From assembly GCF_042650645.1 (NCBI RefSeq), contig NZ_JBHSBI010000002.1, forward strand, positions 124,001-188,000: 64,000 bases of DNA, given 5' to 3'. Position 1 is the first letter of the stretch, and every line of letters begins with the position of its first letter. Below, piece after piece: positions 25,626 to 37,500 of the stretch. The position numbers and the translations under genes were made by a program. The notes beneath the pieces were generated by a model. The model was not told the DNA's origin and searched no databases. It was given only the letters and a program-made list of their open reading frames with translations. This DNA comes from Nonomuraea purpurea (lineage in GTDB: Bacteria > Actinomycetota > Actinomycetes > Streptosporangiales > Streptosporangiaceae).

Positions 25626-26712
25626 GACGCCTGCTGAGGACGGCGAGCACCGGGTGCTGTCCCGACAAGCTCACCCGGATCGCCTCCTCCACCGCGAACC
25701 CGCGCGGGATCCCGTCGTGGACCAGAGCCACGACCAGGCCGTCCGCGGCCACCACCCGGCGCACCTCCCGCCACAACGGGCCCAGGCCCCCGGCGAGCAG
25801 CCCCCGAGGCGGCACCTGACGGCCCCAGGGCGGGTTCACGAGCACGCGGTCGGCGCTCCCGCCGGCCACGGGGATCCGCCCGCCATCCGCCACCCCGAAC
25901 CGCCCCACACCCGGTGGGCACGGAGTCCGGCCGCGTTCCATGGCGGTTCGGGCGTTGACGGTGGCGGCGTGGACGGCGGCCGGATCGTGGTCGAAGCCCA
26001 GCAGGCGTGCCCGAGGCGCGCTCGCGGCCGCCTCGATCAGCGTGGTTCCCGCCCCGCAGCAGGGGTCGAGCACCGTGCCCGCCCCCGGCAGCCGCGCCAG
26101 CTCCGCCATCGCCGCCGCCACCGGCGGATGCAGCGTCCCGCGTACCGAGGCCGACTTGTAGGCCCTGCGGTGCAGCGGCCGTTCGGCCAGGCGCAGCGCG
26201 ATGACCGCCCGGTCGTCCTCGATGGTCACCCGCCAGGCCATCGCGCCCGCGGGCGGACGCCGTCCGTCCCGCCTGGAGTGGTAAGGCAGCCGCAGCGGCC
26301 TGGCCGGCTCGACCCCCACCGCGTCCTCGATCTCGAACCTGGTGTAGTTGCGCCGCCCGACGAACGACGCCGACACCTCCACTCCGTTGCCTGTCCTGGC
26401 CAGCGCCCCCACGTCCAGTGTCCGGGCCGCGGCGGACAGCCGGCGCAGCGCCGAGCGCCCGTGACCGATCCCGTCCACGACGGCCGCCGCCAGCAGCACG
26501 TCGTCCGCCGTTCGCAGCCCCAGCAGGTCGGCCTCTGGGCGGGCGGTCTCGAACCACACCTCGCGATGGCGCACCCCGCGCACCACGCCCAGCCCGGAAC
26601 GTCGAATCTCCGTGGCCACCAGGGGTTCGATGCCATGCACCGCCCTGGCCACGGCAAAGGTATGCACCGTGGGCCGCGTCCAGCGGCCCACGGCAAGTAG
26701 CGGAGTTTGCAC
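25594..26712 (-). CDS. THUMP-domain RNA methyltransferase (Trm14/RlmL-like)
   Basis: A 372-residue putative RNA guanine-N2 methyltransferase. The first 150 residues form a THUMP-like RNA-binding region. The UPF0020 methyltransferase domain has LDPCCGAGTTLIEAA for SAM and the catalytic motif NPPWG, the variant of (N/D)PP(Y/W/F) used by enzymes that methylate exocyclic amines. The product may act on tRNA or rRNA; the position is unknown. GTG start with GGGAGAAGGA upstream. Confidence 0.82.
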   Translation of the reverse strand: MQTPLLAVGRWTRPTVHTFAVARAVHGIEPLVATEIRRSGLGVVRGVRHREVWFETARPEADLLGLRTADDVLLAAAVVDGIGHGRSALRRLSAAARTLDVGALARTGNGVEVSASFVGRRNYTRFEIEDAVGVEPARPLRLPYHSRRDGRRPPAGAMAWRVTIEDDRAVIALRLAERPLHRRAYKSASVRGTLHPPVAAAMAELARLPGAGTVLDPCCGAGTTLIEAAASAPRARLLGFDHDPAAVHAATVNARTAMERGRTPCPPGVGRFGVADGGRIPVAGGSADRVLVNPPWGRQVPPRGLLAGGLGPLWREVRRVVAADGLVVALVHDGIPRGFAVEEAIRVSLSGQHPVLAVLSRRPTKRGRASPG

Positions 26713-26897
26713 TTACGTGTCCTTCTCCCACGTAGCGACTCGGGACGGCGCTCGCTCGCGCGCCCGCATCGCCGGCGGTGGGTCGTCCGCGAGCCCGCCG
26801 GCGGGTCGCTACCTTCGGAAGAAGAACGTCATGGGTCCGAACCCTAGGGCATGGCCGACACAGGTTGGTGCCGGGCGTACGTACGGGGTCGAACCCA

Positions 26898-26926
26898 TTG
26901 ACGTAAGTGTCTGCTTTTCACAGGAT
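26898..26926 (+). promoter_or_regulatory. Second P450 promoter with TTGACGTAAGTG motif
   Basis: TTGACG (26898-26903), 17 bp, then CAGGAT (26921-26926), ending 6 nt before the ATG. The 12-mer TTGACGTAAGTG is identical to that at 23424. Spacing to the start codon is 35 nt here against 37 there, which argues for a shared promoter class or a shared regulator. Confidence 0.6.
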
Positions 26927-26932
26927 TGCCCC

Positions 26933-28174
26933 ATGAGTGTTCTGGACTTCGACCTGTCGGACAGCGCCTTCTGGACCAAGCCCATGGCCGAGCGAGAGCA
27001 GGCGTTCGAGCGCCTGCGCCGGCGCGAGAGCCCGGCCTTCTTCGAGGAGATGGAGCTCTCCTTCGCCGCCAAGGGCCCGGGCTACTACGCGCTGGTCAAG
27101 CACGCCGACATCCTGGAGGCCAGCCGCAACCCCGAGGTCTTCTGCTCCGGCGACGGCGGCGCGACGAGCATCCCCGACATGCCGGCGGAGTTCACCGAGT
27201 ACTTCGGCTCGATGATCAACATGGACGACCCGCGCCACGCCAGGCTGCGCAGGATCGTCTCCCGCGCCTTCACCCCCAAGATGATCAAGCAGTTCGAGGC
27301 GGACGTGGAGGAGGCCGCCGTCCGCATCGTGGACGACCTCCTGGACAAGGGCCCCGGCTGCGACTTCGTGGCCGAGGTCGCCGCCCGCCTGCCCCTGAAG
27401 ATCATCTGCGACATGATGGGCATCCCCGAGCGCGACTACCAGTTCGTCTTCGAGCGCTCCAACGTCATCCTCGGCGGCTTCGACCCCGAGTACGCCGGCG
27501 ACGACCTCGACCAGGTCGCCGAGCGCCTGCTCACCGCCGGCATGGAGCTGCAGCAGCTCGTGCGGGACCTGGCCGCCCACCGCGCCGGCAATCCCACGAA
27601 CGACCTGACGTCGTCCCTGGTCAACGCGAACATCGACGGCGAGCAGCTGACGTCGCAGGAGCTGGGCTCGTTCTTCATCCTGCTCGTCGTGGCCGGCAAC
27701 GAGACGACCAGGAACGCCATCTCCTACGGCCTGCGCCTGCTCACCAACAACCCCGGCCAGCGCGCGCTCTGGCTGGAGGACCTCGAAGGACACGCCCCGG
27801 GCGCCGTGGAGGAGATCGTCCGGCTGGCCTCCCCGGTCAACTTCATGCGCCGCAAGGTCACCAGGGACTTCGAGATGAACGGCCACCTCTACCGCGCGGG
27901 CCAGAAGGCCGTCCTGTTCTACTGGGCGGCCAACAGGGACGAGGCCGTGTTCGACGACCCGTACCGCTTCGACATCACCCGCCAGCCCAACCCGCACGTC
28001 GGCTTCGGCGGGCCCGGGCCGCACTTCTGCCTCGGCGCGCACCTGGCCAGGCGGGAGATCACGGTGATGTTCCGCGAACTGCTGCGCCGCGTGCCGCAGA
28101 TCGAGGGCGGCAAGCCGGACCGGCTGCACTCCATGTTCATCAACGGGATCAAGCACATGGAGTGCGCCTTCTAG
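26933..28174 (+). CDS. Cytochrome P450, paralogue of the one at 23461
   Basis: A 413-residue P450 with FGSMINMDDPRHARLRRIVSRAFTPK, I-helix VAGNETTRNAI, ExxR in VEEIVRLASPV and the heme loop FGGPGPHFCLGAHLARRE. Long identical stretches with the P450 at 23461 (SSF-type QELGSFFILLVVAG and C-terminal FINGIKHM) show a duplication followed by divergence. The frame is open upstream and an ATG at 26831 with GGAAGAAG is in frame, but the N-terminus from 26933 matches the paralogue and the promoter sits right before it. It converges on the next gene with a 3-bp gap. Confidence 0.92.
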   Translation: MSVLDFDLSDSAFWTKPMAEREQAFERLRRRESPAFFEEMELSFAAKGPGYYALVKHADILEASRNPEVFCSGDGGATSIPDMPAEFTEYFGSMINMDDPRHARLRRIVSRAFTPKMIKQFEADVEEAAVRIVDDLLDKGPGCDFVAEVAARLPLKIICDMMGIPERDYQFVFERSNVILGGFDPEYAGDDLDQVAERLLTAGMELQQLVRDLAAHRAGNPTNDLTSSLVNANIDGEQLTSQELGSFFILLVVAGNETTRNAISYGLRLLTNNPGQRALWLEDLEGHAPGAVEEIVRLASPVNFMRRKVTRDFEMNGHLYRAGQKAVLFYWAANRDEAVFDDPYRFDITRQPNPHVGFGGPGPHFCLGAHLARREITVMFRELLRRVPQIEGGKPDRLHSMFINGIKHMECAF

Positions 28175-28177
28175 CCC

Positions 28178-30076
28178 CTACGCGGTCAGTTTGAGCTGGC
28201 CCATCACCCGGCGGATGTCGGGCAGGAGCTGCTTGCCGTCCGAGGGGATCGACATGTAGATGATGGCCGGGACCTCGCCGCCGGTGTTGACGGCCATCGT
28301 GACGATCGTGGCCTTCTCGGTCTGCGAGGTCAGCGAGTACGCGACCAGCCGTCCCGTGGAGTCGCCCACCTTGATCGGCTGCTGGGCGATCTTGCGGACC
28401 TTGTTGTCCTCAGGGAAGAAGCGCTTGCGGGCGCTGAGCACCACCTGCCTGATGACCGGCTCCAGGTTGTCCTGCTGGTAGTGCTCGGCCAGCCGCGGCG
28501 ACAGCGGGCCCGACATGAGCTGGGCGTACCGGTCCGGCGCGAGCTGGACGTACTGGCGGGTGTCGAAGCCGTAGGTGCCCTTGACGGTGACGGTGCCGCG
28601 CTGGTCGAGCAGCCACTTGCCGCCCAGGCGCGGGAGGGAGATGCGGGCCTGGGCGTCGGTGACCCTGCCGATCACCGGGGACGCCTTGCCCGGGTACTGC
28701 GGCAGGGCGCCGATCGTGGTCGAGGACTTGGTGGCGGTCGGTTTGGGCGGGGTGGTCGCCTTCTCCTCCGTCGCGGCCGAGCTCGCCGCGTCCTCGGGGG
28801 CCAGCGGACCCGCCAGGAACGCCCACAGCAGCGCGCCGACCAGCGCGATCGCCACGGAACCGCCGAGCGCGTAGATCCAGACGGGCTTGCCCTGCGGCTC
28901 GTCGTCCAGCGCGCGGTCCTGGTCGGCGCGGTCCTGCTGGTCGCCGAAGACGGTGTTCCAGAGCTCCTGCTGGCGCTCCGGCGGCGGGGTGCGGGAGCCG
29001 CTGATCTGGCCGGCGGTCACGAACCGGCGGTCGGGGTCGGAGGGGTCGCGGTTGAGGTTGGAGCCGGGGCGGGGGCCCTGGTCCTCGGTGGGGGGTGTGC
29101 CGGCGTTGGCGGAGTCCATGGCCTTGGAGGGGGTCGCGCGGTCGTCGAGCAGGCCTTCTGAGTGCTGACCGTAGTTGACGGTGCGCTCGTCGGCGGGGTG
29201 CGTCTGGGGCGGCGGGTGCTGGCCGGGAGGGGCGTCGGCCTGGCCGTGCACCATCGTGCGCTCGGCGTCGGCGGAGGGGCCTGCGGGGGGCCAGACGGGG
29301 GCGTCGCCGGGGTCGCGGTCGCCCATGGGCCTGGCCGGGGCGTCGGCGGGGGCGGGGCTCGGCGGCCAGACGGGAACGCCAGGAGGGGTGCGGTCGGCCG
29401 CCGGCGAGGAGTTCTTGGCAGGACGGTCACCCCCTGAAAGCGGGTCGTCCGCGCGGCCGCCCTGGGGCCACGGCGCGGGGGAGGACAGGTTCGACCAGGC
29501 GTCGGGCGACGGGGCGGGCGGCTGCGCCCACGCCGGGACCGGATCGGGGACGGGCGGCTGCTCCGTATGGGAGGCGGCGCCGCTCGGCGGCGGCACGTCC
29601 GGCCATGACGGGCCCGTGGCGTTCTGCGAGGTCTCCGGCCAGGACGTCGGCACGTCCCGCGAGGTCTCGGGCCACGACCTCGGAACCTCTCCGACGTCCG
29701 GCCGCGTGCCCTGCGTGTCGCGCGAATCCGGCCAGGAGGTCGGCACGTCCGTTCCCCGCGCCTCTCGCGACTCGGGCCAGGAGGTCGGCACGTCCCTCCC
29801 CGGCGCGTCCGGCCACGAGGGCGAGGTGGTGCTGCTCGGCGGCGGCACCTCCGGCCACGAGGAGTTCGACCCCGGCGCGGAGCCCGCGGCGTCATCACGG
29901 GCTGAGCGGCGCGGCGGCGGCTCGGGCCAGGAGTCGTCCTTGCGCGGCGGCTCGGGCCAGGAGGGGTCATGGGCGGGCGCCGAGGACTCCGGCCACGACG
30001 TGGGGACCTCAGAGGAGCGCTGCGGTGCCTCTGGCCAGGACGATGGCAGGTGAGGTCCGGAATTCTCCGTTGCCAT
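28178..30076 (-). CDS. Membrane protein with disordered SWPE repeat region
   Basis: About 632 residues. The N-terminal 420 residues are rich in Pro, Ser, Asp and Trp, with eleven copies of SWPE or SWPD spaced 10-25 residues, often as VPTSWPE. A single transmembrane helix follows (IYALGGSVAIALVGALLWAFL) and then an extracytoplasmic domain of about 190 residues (IGRVTDAQARISLPRLGGKWLL to the end) seen in other actinobacterial membrane proteins of unknown role. The start is uncertain: the frame opens at 30271; I prefer the ATG at 30076 with GGGAGGG upstream; an ATG at 30142 is also possible. The tail resembles stand-alone versions of kinase sensor domains. Function unknown. Confidence 0.75.
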   Translation of the reverse strand: MATENSGPHLPSSWPEAPQRSSEVPTSWPESSAPAHDPSWPEPPRKDDSWPEPPPRRSARDDAAGSAPGSNSSWPEVPPPSSTTSPSWPDAPGRDVPTSWPESREARGTDVPTSWPDSRDTQGTRPDVGEVPRSWPETSRDVPTSWPETSQNATGPSWPDVPPPSGAASHTEQPPVPDPVPAWAQPPAPSPDAWSNLSSPAPWPQGGRADDPLSGGDRPAKNSSPAADRTPPGVPVWPPSPAPADAPARPMGDRDPGDAPVWPPAGPSADAERTMVHGQADAPPGQHPPPQTHPADERTVNYGQHSEGLLDDRATPSKAMDSANAGTPPTEDQGPRPGSNLNRDPSDPDRRFVTAGQISGSRTPPPERQQELWNTVFGDQQDRADQDRALDDEPQGKPVWIYALGGSVAIALVGALLWAFLAGPLAPEDAASSAATEEKATTPPKPTATKSSTTIGALPQYPGKASPVIGRVTDAQARISLPRLGGKWLLDQRGTVTVKGTYGFDTRQYVQLAPDRYAQLMSGPLSPRLAEHYQQDNLEPVIRQVVLSARKRFFPEDNKVRKIAQQPIKVGDSTGRLVAYSLTSQTEKATIVTMAVNTGGEVPAIIYMSIPSDGKQLLPDIRRVMGQLKLTA

Positions 30077-30403
30077 TGCTGCCGGCCCTCCCGAGGTTGC
30101 GTCCGGATCTGCCCTTATATCCGGATTAGACGTTCCAGGCATAATCTCATGGGATTTTCCAGGAGATGCTGGTGGTTCCGCAGCCAAACTAGCGAAGCCG
30201 CGTGGATCGGTCGGTGGATCCTGCAGCGGCAGGCCCCCGTCCGGTCGATCAGGCTCAGCTGGGTACACCACGGTGACAACTGTATGCTTATGGGACGAAT
30301 GGGATCACAACGGGTACATCACCTTCAGGTCTCGCCGGACCCGAAGACTCCATTGTGCCCTTGGACCTCGATCGGCTGCCTGCATTCAGGCGAAGACGTG
30401 CGC

Positions 30404-30409
30404 TACCCT
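30404..30409 (+). promoter_or_regulatory. -10 element of the leuS leader
   Basis: TACCCT lies 6 nt before the GTG of the leader peptide, placing transcription start at about the GTG itself, so the leader peptide would be translated from a leaderless RNA. No clear -35 is visible. Confidence 0.55.
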
Positions 30410-30415
30410 TGACAC

Positions 30416-30460
30416 GTGCGTTCCGCGACCCTGCTTCTTAGCGGGCCGCGACGGCCCTAG
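30416..30460 (+). CDS. leuS leader peptide (14 residues, Leu-Leu-Leu)
   Basis: The short frame GTG to TAG encodes MRSATLLLSGPRRP, with three consecutive leucine codons CTG CTT CTT at 30431-30439. CTT is a rare leucine codon in such GC-rich genomes, which would make the ribosome sensitive to charged leucyl-tRNA. It precedes two hairpins, the second an intrinsic terminator, upstream of the leucyl-tRNA synthetase gene. This is the arrangement of classical ribosome-mediated attenuation. Shortage of Leu-tRNA should stall the ribosome on the triplet and favour readthrough into leuS. Confidence 0.8.
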   Translation: MRSATLLLSGPRRP

Positions 30461-30479
30461 AAGATATCGCCGTCGCGGC
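30445..30479 (+). promoter_or_regulatory. Leader hairpin of the leuS attenuator
   Basis: An 11-bp perfect stem, GCCGCGACGGC (30445-30455) with GCCGTCGCGGC (30469-30479), overlaps the end of the leader peptide frame. The same downstream arm can pair instead with CCGCGAC at 30423-30429, so two mutually exclusive folds exist depending on where the ribosome sits. Confidence 0.65.
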
Positions 30480-30482
30480 TCC

Positions 30483-30513
30483 ACCCCTCGTTGTGTGCAC
30501 GAGGGGTTTTCTT
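30483..30513 (+). terminator. Attenuator terminator of leuS
   Basis: ACCCCTCG (30483-30490) pairs with CGAGGGGT (30500-30507) and is followed by a T-rich run TTTTCTT ending at 30513. It is the only strong hairpin-plus-U-tract terminator I see in the window, located 35 bp before the leuS start codon. Confidence 0.85.
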
Positions 30514-30548
30514 ATGGGTCCGCATATCAAGCCAGAAGGGCAGTAGCC

Positions 30549-32996
<2,448 letters not shown>

Positions 32997-33965
32997 CTAC
33001 AGGCCGCGCAGAGCCGGCAGCAGCTCCTTCTCGGCCCAGTCGAAGAAGGGCTGCTGCCGGTCGTGCCCGATCTGGACGAGCGCCACGTGCGTGTACCCCG
33101 CGGCGGCGAAGTCCGCGACGGCCCGCACGACGGCGTCGATGTCGTTGCCGCACGGCACGTTCCTGGCCACGTCCTCCGGGCGGACGGTGCCGGCCGCCGC
33201 CGCGAAGTTCACCGGGGCGGGCAGTTCGGCCATCACCTTCCAGCCGCCGGCGGCGGCCCAGCGCCACAGCCGGTGCGCGCGGTCCCTGGCGGCCTCGGGG
33301 TCGGTGTCGTAGGCGATCGGGAGCTGGCCGTAGACCGGCTTGCCCTCACCGCCGCACGCCTTGAACTGCCGCACCACGTCCGGCAAGGGCTCGTTGACGA
33401 CCAGCACGTCGCCGAACTGGGCGGCGATCTCCGCCGACTGGCCGCCCGAGGCGGCGATGCCGATCGGCACCTGCCGCTCCGGCAGGTCGTACAGCTTGGC
33501 CGAGTCCACGTCGAAGAACTCACCCTGGTGGGTGACGTAGTCGCCGCTGAACAGCTTCCTGATGATCTGGACGGCCTCGGCGAACATCCGGTGCCTGGTG
33601 TCCACCGGCGGCCAGCCCTCGCCGACGACATGCTCGTTCAGGTTCTCGCCCGAGCCGAGGCCCAGCGTGAACCTGCCCTGGCTCAGCACGCCCATCGTGG
33701 CCGCCTTCTGCGCGACCACGGCCGGGTGGTAGCGCATGATCGGGCACGTCACGTAGGTCATCAGCGGCAGCCGCTCGGTGACCTGGGCCACCGCGCCGAG
33801 CACCGACCAGCAGTAGGGCGAATGCCCCATCTCCTCGATCCAGGGAAAATAGTGGTCGGAGATCACCGCGTAGTCGAAGCCGACGCGCTCGGCCGTCGCG
33901 GCGTAGTCGACGAGTTCGCGGGCCGGGGTCTGTTCGGACATCAAGGTGTAGCCGATTTGTACCAT
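32997..33965 (-). CDS. LLM class F420-dependent oxidoreductase
   Basis: A 322-residue TIM-barrel luciferase-like protein of the F420 group (TIGR03557-type, similar to F420-dependent glucose-6-phosphate dehydrogenase). Supporting segments are AERVGFDYAVISDHYFPWIEEMGHSPYCWSVLGAVAQ, YHPAVVAQKAATMGVLSQGRFTLGLGSGENLNEHV and IAASGGQSAEIAAQFGDVLV. It is expected to transfer hydride to or from coenzyme F420; the substrate is unknown. It converges on leuS, with adjacent stop codons and no gap. Confidence 0.88.
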   Translation of the reverse strand: MVQIGYTLMSEQTPARELVDYAATAERVGFDYAVISDHYFPWIEEMGHSPYCWSVLGAVAQVTERLPLMTYVTCPIMRYHPAVVAQKAATMGVLSQGRFTLGLGSGENLNEHVVGEGWPPVDTRHRMFAEAVQIIRKLFSGDYVTHQGEFFDVDSAKLYDLPERQVPIGIAASGGQSAEIAAQFGDVLVVNEPLPDVVRQFKACGGEGKPVYGQLPIAYDTDPEAARDRAHRLWRWAAAGGWKVMAELPAPVNFAAAAGTVRPEDVARNVPCGNDIDAVVRAVADFAAAGYTHVALVQIGHDRQQPFFDWAEKELLPALRGL

Positions 33966-34014
33966 GCGCCCCGGCTACCCCACTTCTTCATCGTTAGCGG
34001 CCAAGGCCCGGAGA

Positions 34015-34434
34015 TCATCGATGGCAGAGTTCTTCGAGGACCAGCGCCAGTCCGATGCCCAGCAGCCAGACGTCCTTGGCGATCGACAGACCCTGAGCGG
34101 TGGGGCGCAGGCTGCCCTCCTCACGCAACCCCGGCGTCTTGAGATAGAGGCCGAGCAGGCCCGCCGCGAACCCCGTCAGCCCGGCTCCGACCAGCAGTGA
34201 CGGCACGAACGGGACCAGGGCCGCGGCCCCGAGGGCGATCTCGCCGCGCGAGACCAGCCGGGTGAAGACCGCCGGGTCCATCTCGCGCAGGAACGGGTAG
34301 GTGCCCGCGGCCATGCCGTGCAGGGAGGCCGCGGTCTGCTCGTCGGCGCCCGCCTTGTTGAGGCCGGAGTTCAGGATGATGGAGCCGGCGGCCAGGCGGG
34401 GTGGGATCTGGTGCATACGCGCAAGAATCCTCAT
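34015..34434 (-). CDS. DoxX-like small membrane protein
   Basis: A 139-residue membrane protein with about four hydrophobic segments. ARMHQIPPRLAAGSIILNSGLNK at the start, GEIALGAAALVPFVPSLLVGAGLTGFAAGLLGLYLKTPGL in the middle and SIAKDVWLLGIGLALVLEE at the end fit the DoxX family. Function is unknown; relatives act in redox or quinone-linked membrane complexes. A second in-frame ATG at 34416 could be the start. Confidence 0.65.
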   Translation of the reverse strand: MRILARMHQIPPRLAAGSIILNSGLNKAGADEQTAASLHGMAAGTYPFLREMDPAVFTRLVSRGEIALGAAALVPFVPSLLVGAGLTGFAAGLLGLYLKTPGLREEGSLRPTAQGLSIAKDVWLLGIGLALVLEELCHR

Positions 34435-34555
34435 ATTTCACAGACTTCCCGTACATTTCCGGCGCACCCCGTACTTGACCGTTCCCGGGACGCGGCAGGT
34501 CCGCTGAAGGGAGAATTCATGGGCTGACCTTGATGTTTGGCATTACTGTGCACCT

Positions 34556-37500
34556 GTGACAAATGGCGCATACCTGAGATATCCGCACCTGCATGGTGAC
34601 CTCGTCACCTTCGTCGCCGACGACGACGTCTGGCTGGCTCCGCTGGCCGGGGGGAGGGCCTGGCGGTTCACCGCCGACCGCGTCCCGGTGACGCATCCGA
34701 GATTCTCGCCCGACGGCGCCCGCATCGCCTGGACCTCCAACCGGGAGGGCTCCCCCGAGGTGTTCGCGGCCGGGATCGACGGGCCCGAGGGCGAGCGGCT
34801 CACGTACTGGGGAGCCGCGACCGGCGTCCGAGGCTGGAGCGACGAGGCGAACGTGCTGGCCGTCAGCACGGCGAACGAGTGCGGGTGGATGGTCAGGAAC
34901 TGGGCCTACACGGTGCCGCTCGACGGCGGCCCTGCCACGCGGCTGCCGTACGGATGGGTCAGCGACCTCGCCGTCAGCGACGCGAAGGTCGCCACCGTCT
35001 CGCCGATGTGGCGCGAGCCGTCCCAGTGGAAGCGGTACCGGGGCGGCACGGCCGGCAAGATCTGGGTGGACGCCGAGGGGGACGGCGAGTTCACCCGGCT
35101 GTTCGCCGACAGCCCGGCGCAGTACTGGGCGGTGAGCTGGGTGGGCGAGCGGATCGTGTTCCTGGCCGACATCGACGGCGCGGGAAACCTGTACTCGGCC
35201 CTGCCCGACGGGTCCGACCTGCGCAAGCACAGCTCCCATGAGGAGTTCTACGCCCGTCACGCGGCCGGCGACGGGCAGCGGGTGGTCTACTCCCACGCCG
35301 GGGACCTGTGGCTGCTGGAGAGCCTGGACGCGGAGCCGTACAAGCTGGATGTGCGGCTGGGCGGGCCGAGGCCGGGCCGCGCCAGGAGGCCCGCGCCGAT
35401 GCGGATCGGGGCGTACTCGCCGGACGCGAGCGGGCGCGCCAGCGCCGTGGAGATCCGCGGCACCGCGCACTGGGTGACGCACCGCGACGGGCCCGCGGGC
35501 GTGCTGCGGGCCCAGCCCGGCGTGCGCGTGCGGCTCCCGTGCGTCCTGGACGCCGACGGGCGGGCCGTGTGGGTCTCGGACGCCGGCGGCGAGGACGGGC
35601 TGGAGATCGGCACGCCCGGCGGCGAGGTGCGGACCCTGGTCGGCGGGCAACTCGGGCGGGTGCTCGAACTGGAGGCCGCGCCCGACGGCAAGCACGCGGC
35701 CGTGGCCACGCACGATGGACGGCTGCTGATCGTCGACCTTGAGTCCGGAAATATCCGGCAGCTCGACAGGACCACAGAAGGGGACGTCAGCGACCTGACC
35801 TTCTCTCCCGACTCGGGCTGGCTGGCCTGGGTCCACCCGCACCGCAGCCCGCTGTCACAGATCAAGATCGGGCGGGTGGACGGCACCTCGGTGACCGACG
35901 TGACGCCGGTGCGGTTCGCCGACTCGGGCCCGGTCTTCACCAAGGACGGCAAACACCTGGCGTTCCTGTCGGTGCGCACCTTCGACCCCGTCTACGACGC
36001 GCACGTCTTCGATCTGTCCTTCCCCGTGGGGTGCAGGCCCTACATCGTGCCGCTGCAGGCCACCACGCCCTCGCCGTTCGACCCGTCGCTGCAGGGACGC
36101 GGCTTCAACGGCGAAGACGACAAACCCGCCAAGGACGACAAGAAGGACGACGCGCCGCCGCGTACCGAGGTCGACCCCGAGGGGATCGGCTCCCGCGTGG
36201 TGCCGGTCCCGGTGCCCGCCGGGCGCTACGGCAACCTGCGCAGCGCCAAGGACGCCCTGCTCTGGCTGCGCTACCCGCTGGCCGGGCAGCTCGGCGACGG
36301 CACCGAGACGACGAACGAGATCGTGCTGGAGCGCTACGACCTGAAGAAGCGCGCCAAGGGCGAGCTGGCCAGGGAGGTGCGTTCCTTCGAGGTCAGCGGC
36401 GACGGCGCCAGGCTCGTCACCAACGGCAAGAACGGCCTGCAGACCCGCGCCGCCACCGAGGGCGACGAGGTCGTCACCATCGACATGGACCGCGTCACCG
36501 TGCAACTCGACCCGGTCGCCGAGTGGCGCCAGGGCTTCCGCGAGGCCGGGCGGCTCATGCGCGACCACTTCTGGCGCGAGGACATGAACGGCGTCGACTG
36601 GCAGGCCGTGCTCGACCGGTACGAGCCGCTGGTCGAACGCATCGGCACCCACTCCGAGCTGATCGACGTGCTCTGGGAGACCCAGGGCGAGCTGGGCACC
36701 TCGCACGCCTACGCCACCGCCTCCCACGGCGGCTACGACCCCCGCCGCCGCCAGGGTCTGCTCGGGGCGGACCTGGACAGGGACGCCGACGGGGTGTGGC
36801 GGGTGCGGCGCATCCTGCCCGGAGAGTCCTCCGACCACGACGCCCGCTCGCCCCTGCTCGCCCCGGGCGTCGCCGTCCGTCCAGGGGACGCCATCCTGGC
36901 CGTCGGAGGGCGGCCCGTCGACCCCGTACGCGGACCGCTCGCCCTGCTGGCCGGGACGGCGGGACAGCCCGTGGAGCTGACCGTGCGGCCCGCGTCCGGC
37001 GGGGAGCCGCGGCGCGTCGTGGTCAGCCCGATCTCCGACGAGACGCAACTGCGCTACCACGACTGGGTGGAGGGCCGCAGGGCGCTGGTCCGCGAGGCCT
37101 CGGGCGGCCGGCTCGGATATCTGCACGTACCCGACATGGTCGCCTCCGGATGGGCGCAGTTCCACCGCGATCTGCGGACCGAGATGGCCTACGACGGGCT
37201 CGTCGTGGACGTCAGGGAGAACGGCGGCGGGCACCTGTCGGAGCTGGTGCTGGAGAAGCTTTCCCGCAAGGTCACCGCGTGGGAGCGGGCCAGGGGGTTC
37301 GAACCGACACGGTACCCGCAGGACTCGCCCAGGGGGCCGATCGTGACCATCGCGGACGAGTTCTCGGCCTCCGACGGGGACATCGTCAGCGCCGGGATCA
37401 AGGCCCGGGGGCTCGGGCCGCTGGTCGGCACCCGGACGTGGGGCGGGGTCATCGGAATCGACTCCCGGTACACGCTGGTGGACGGGACCAGGGTCACCCA

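Noticed and set aside
30273..30548. N-terminal extension of leuS
   Set aside because: This segment contains the leader peptide, the hairpins and a terminator with a T tract; LeuRS proteins start at the sequence encoded from 30549.
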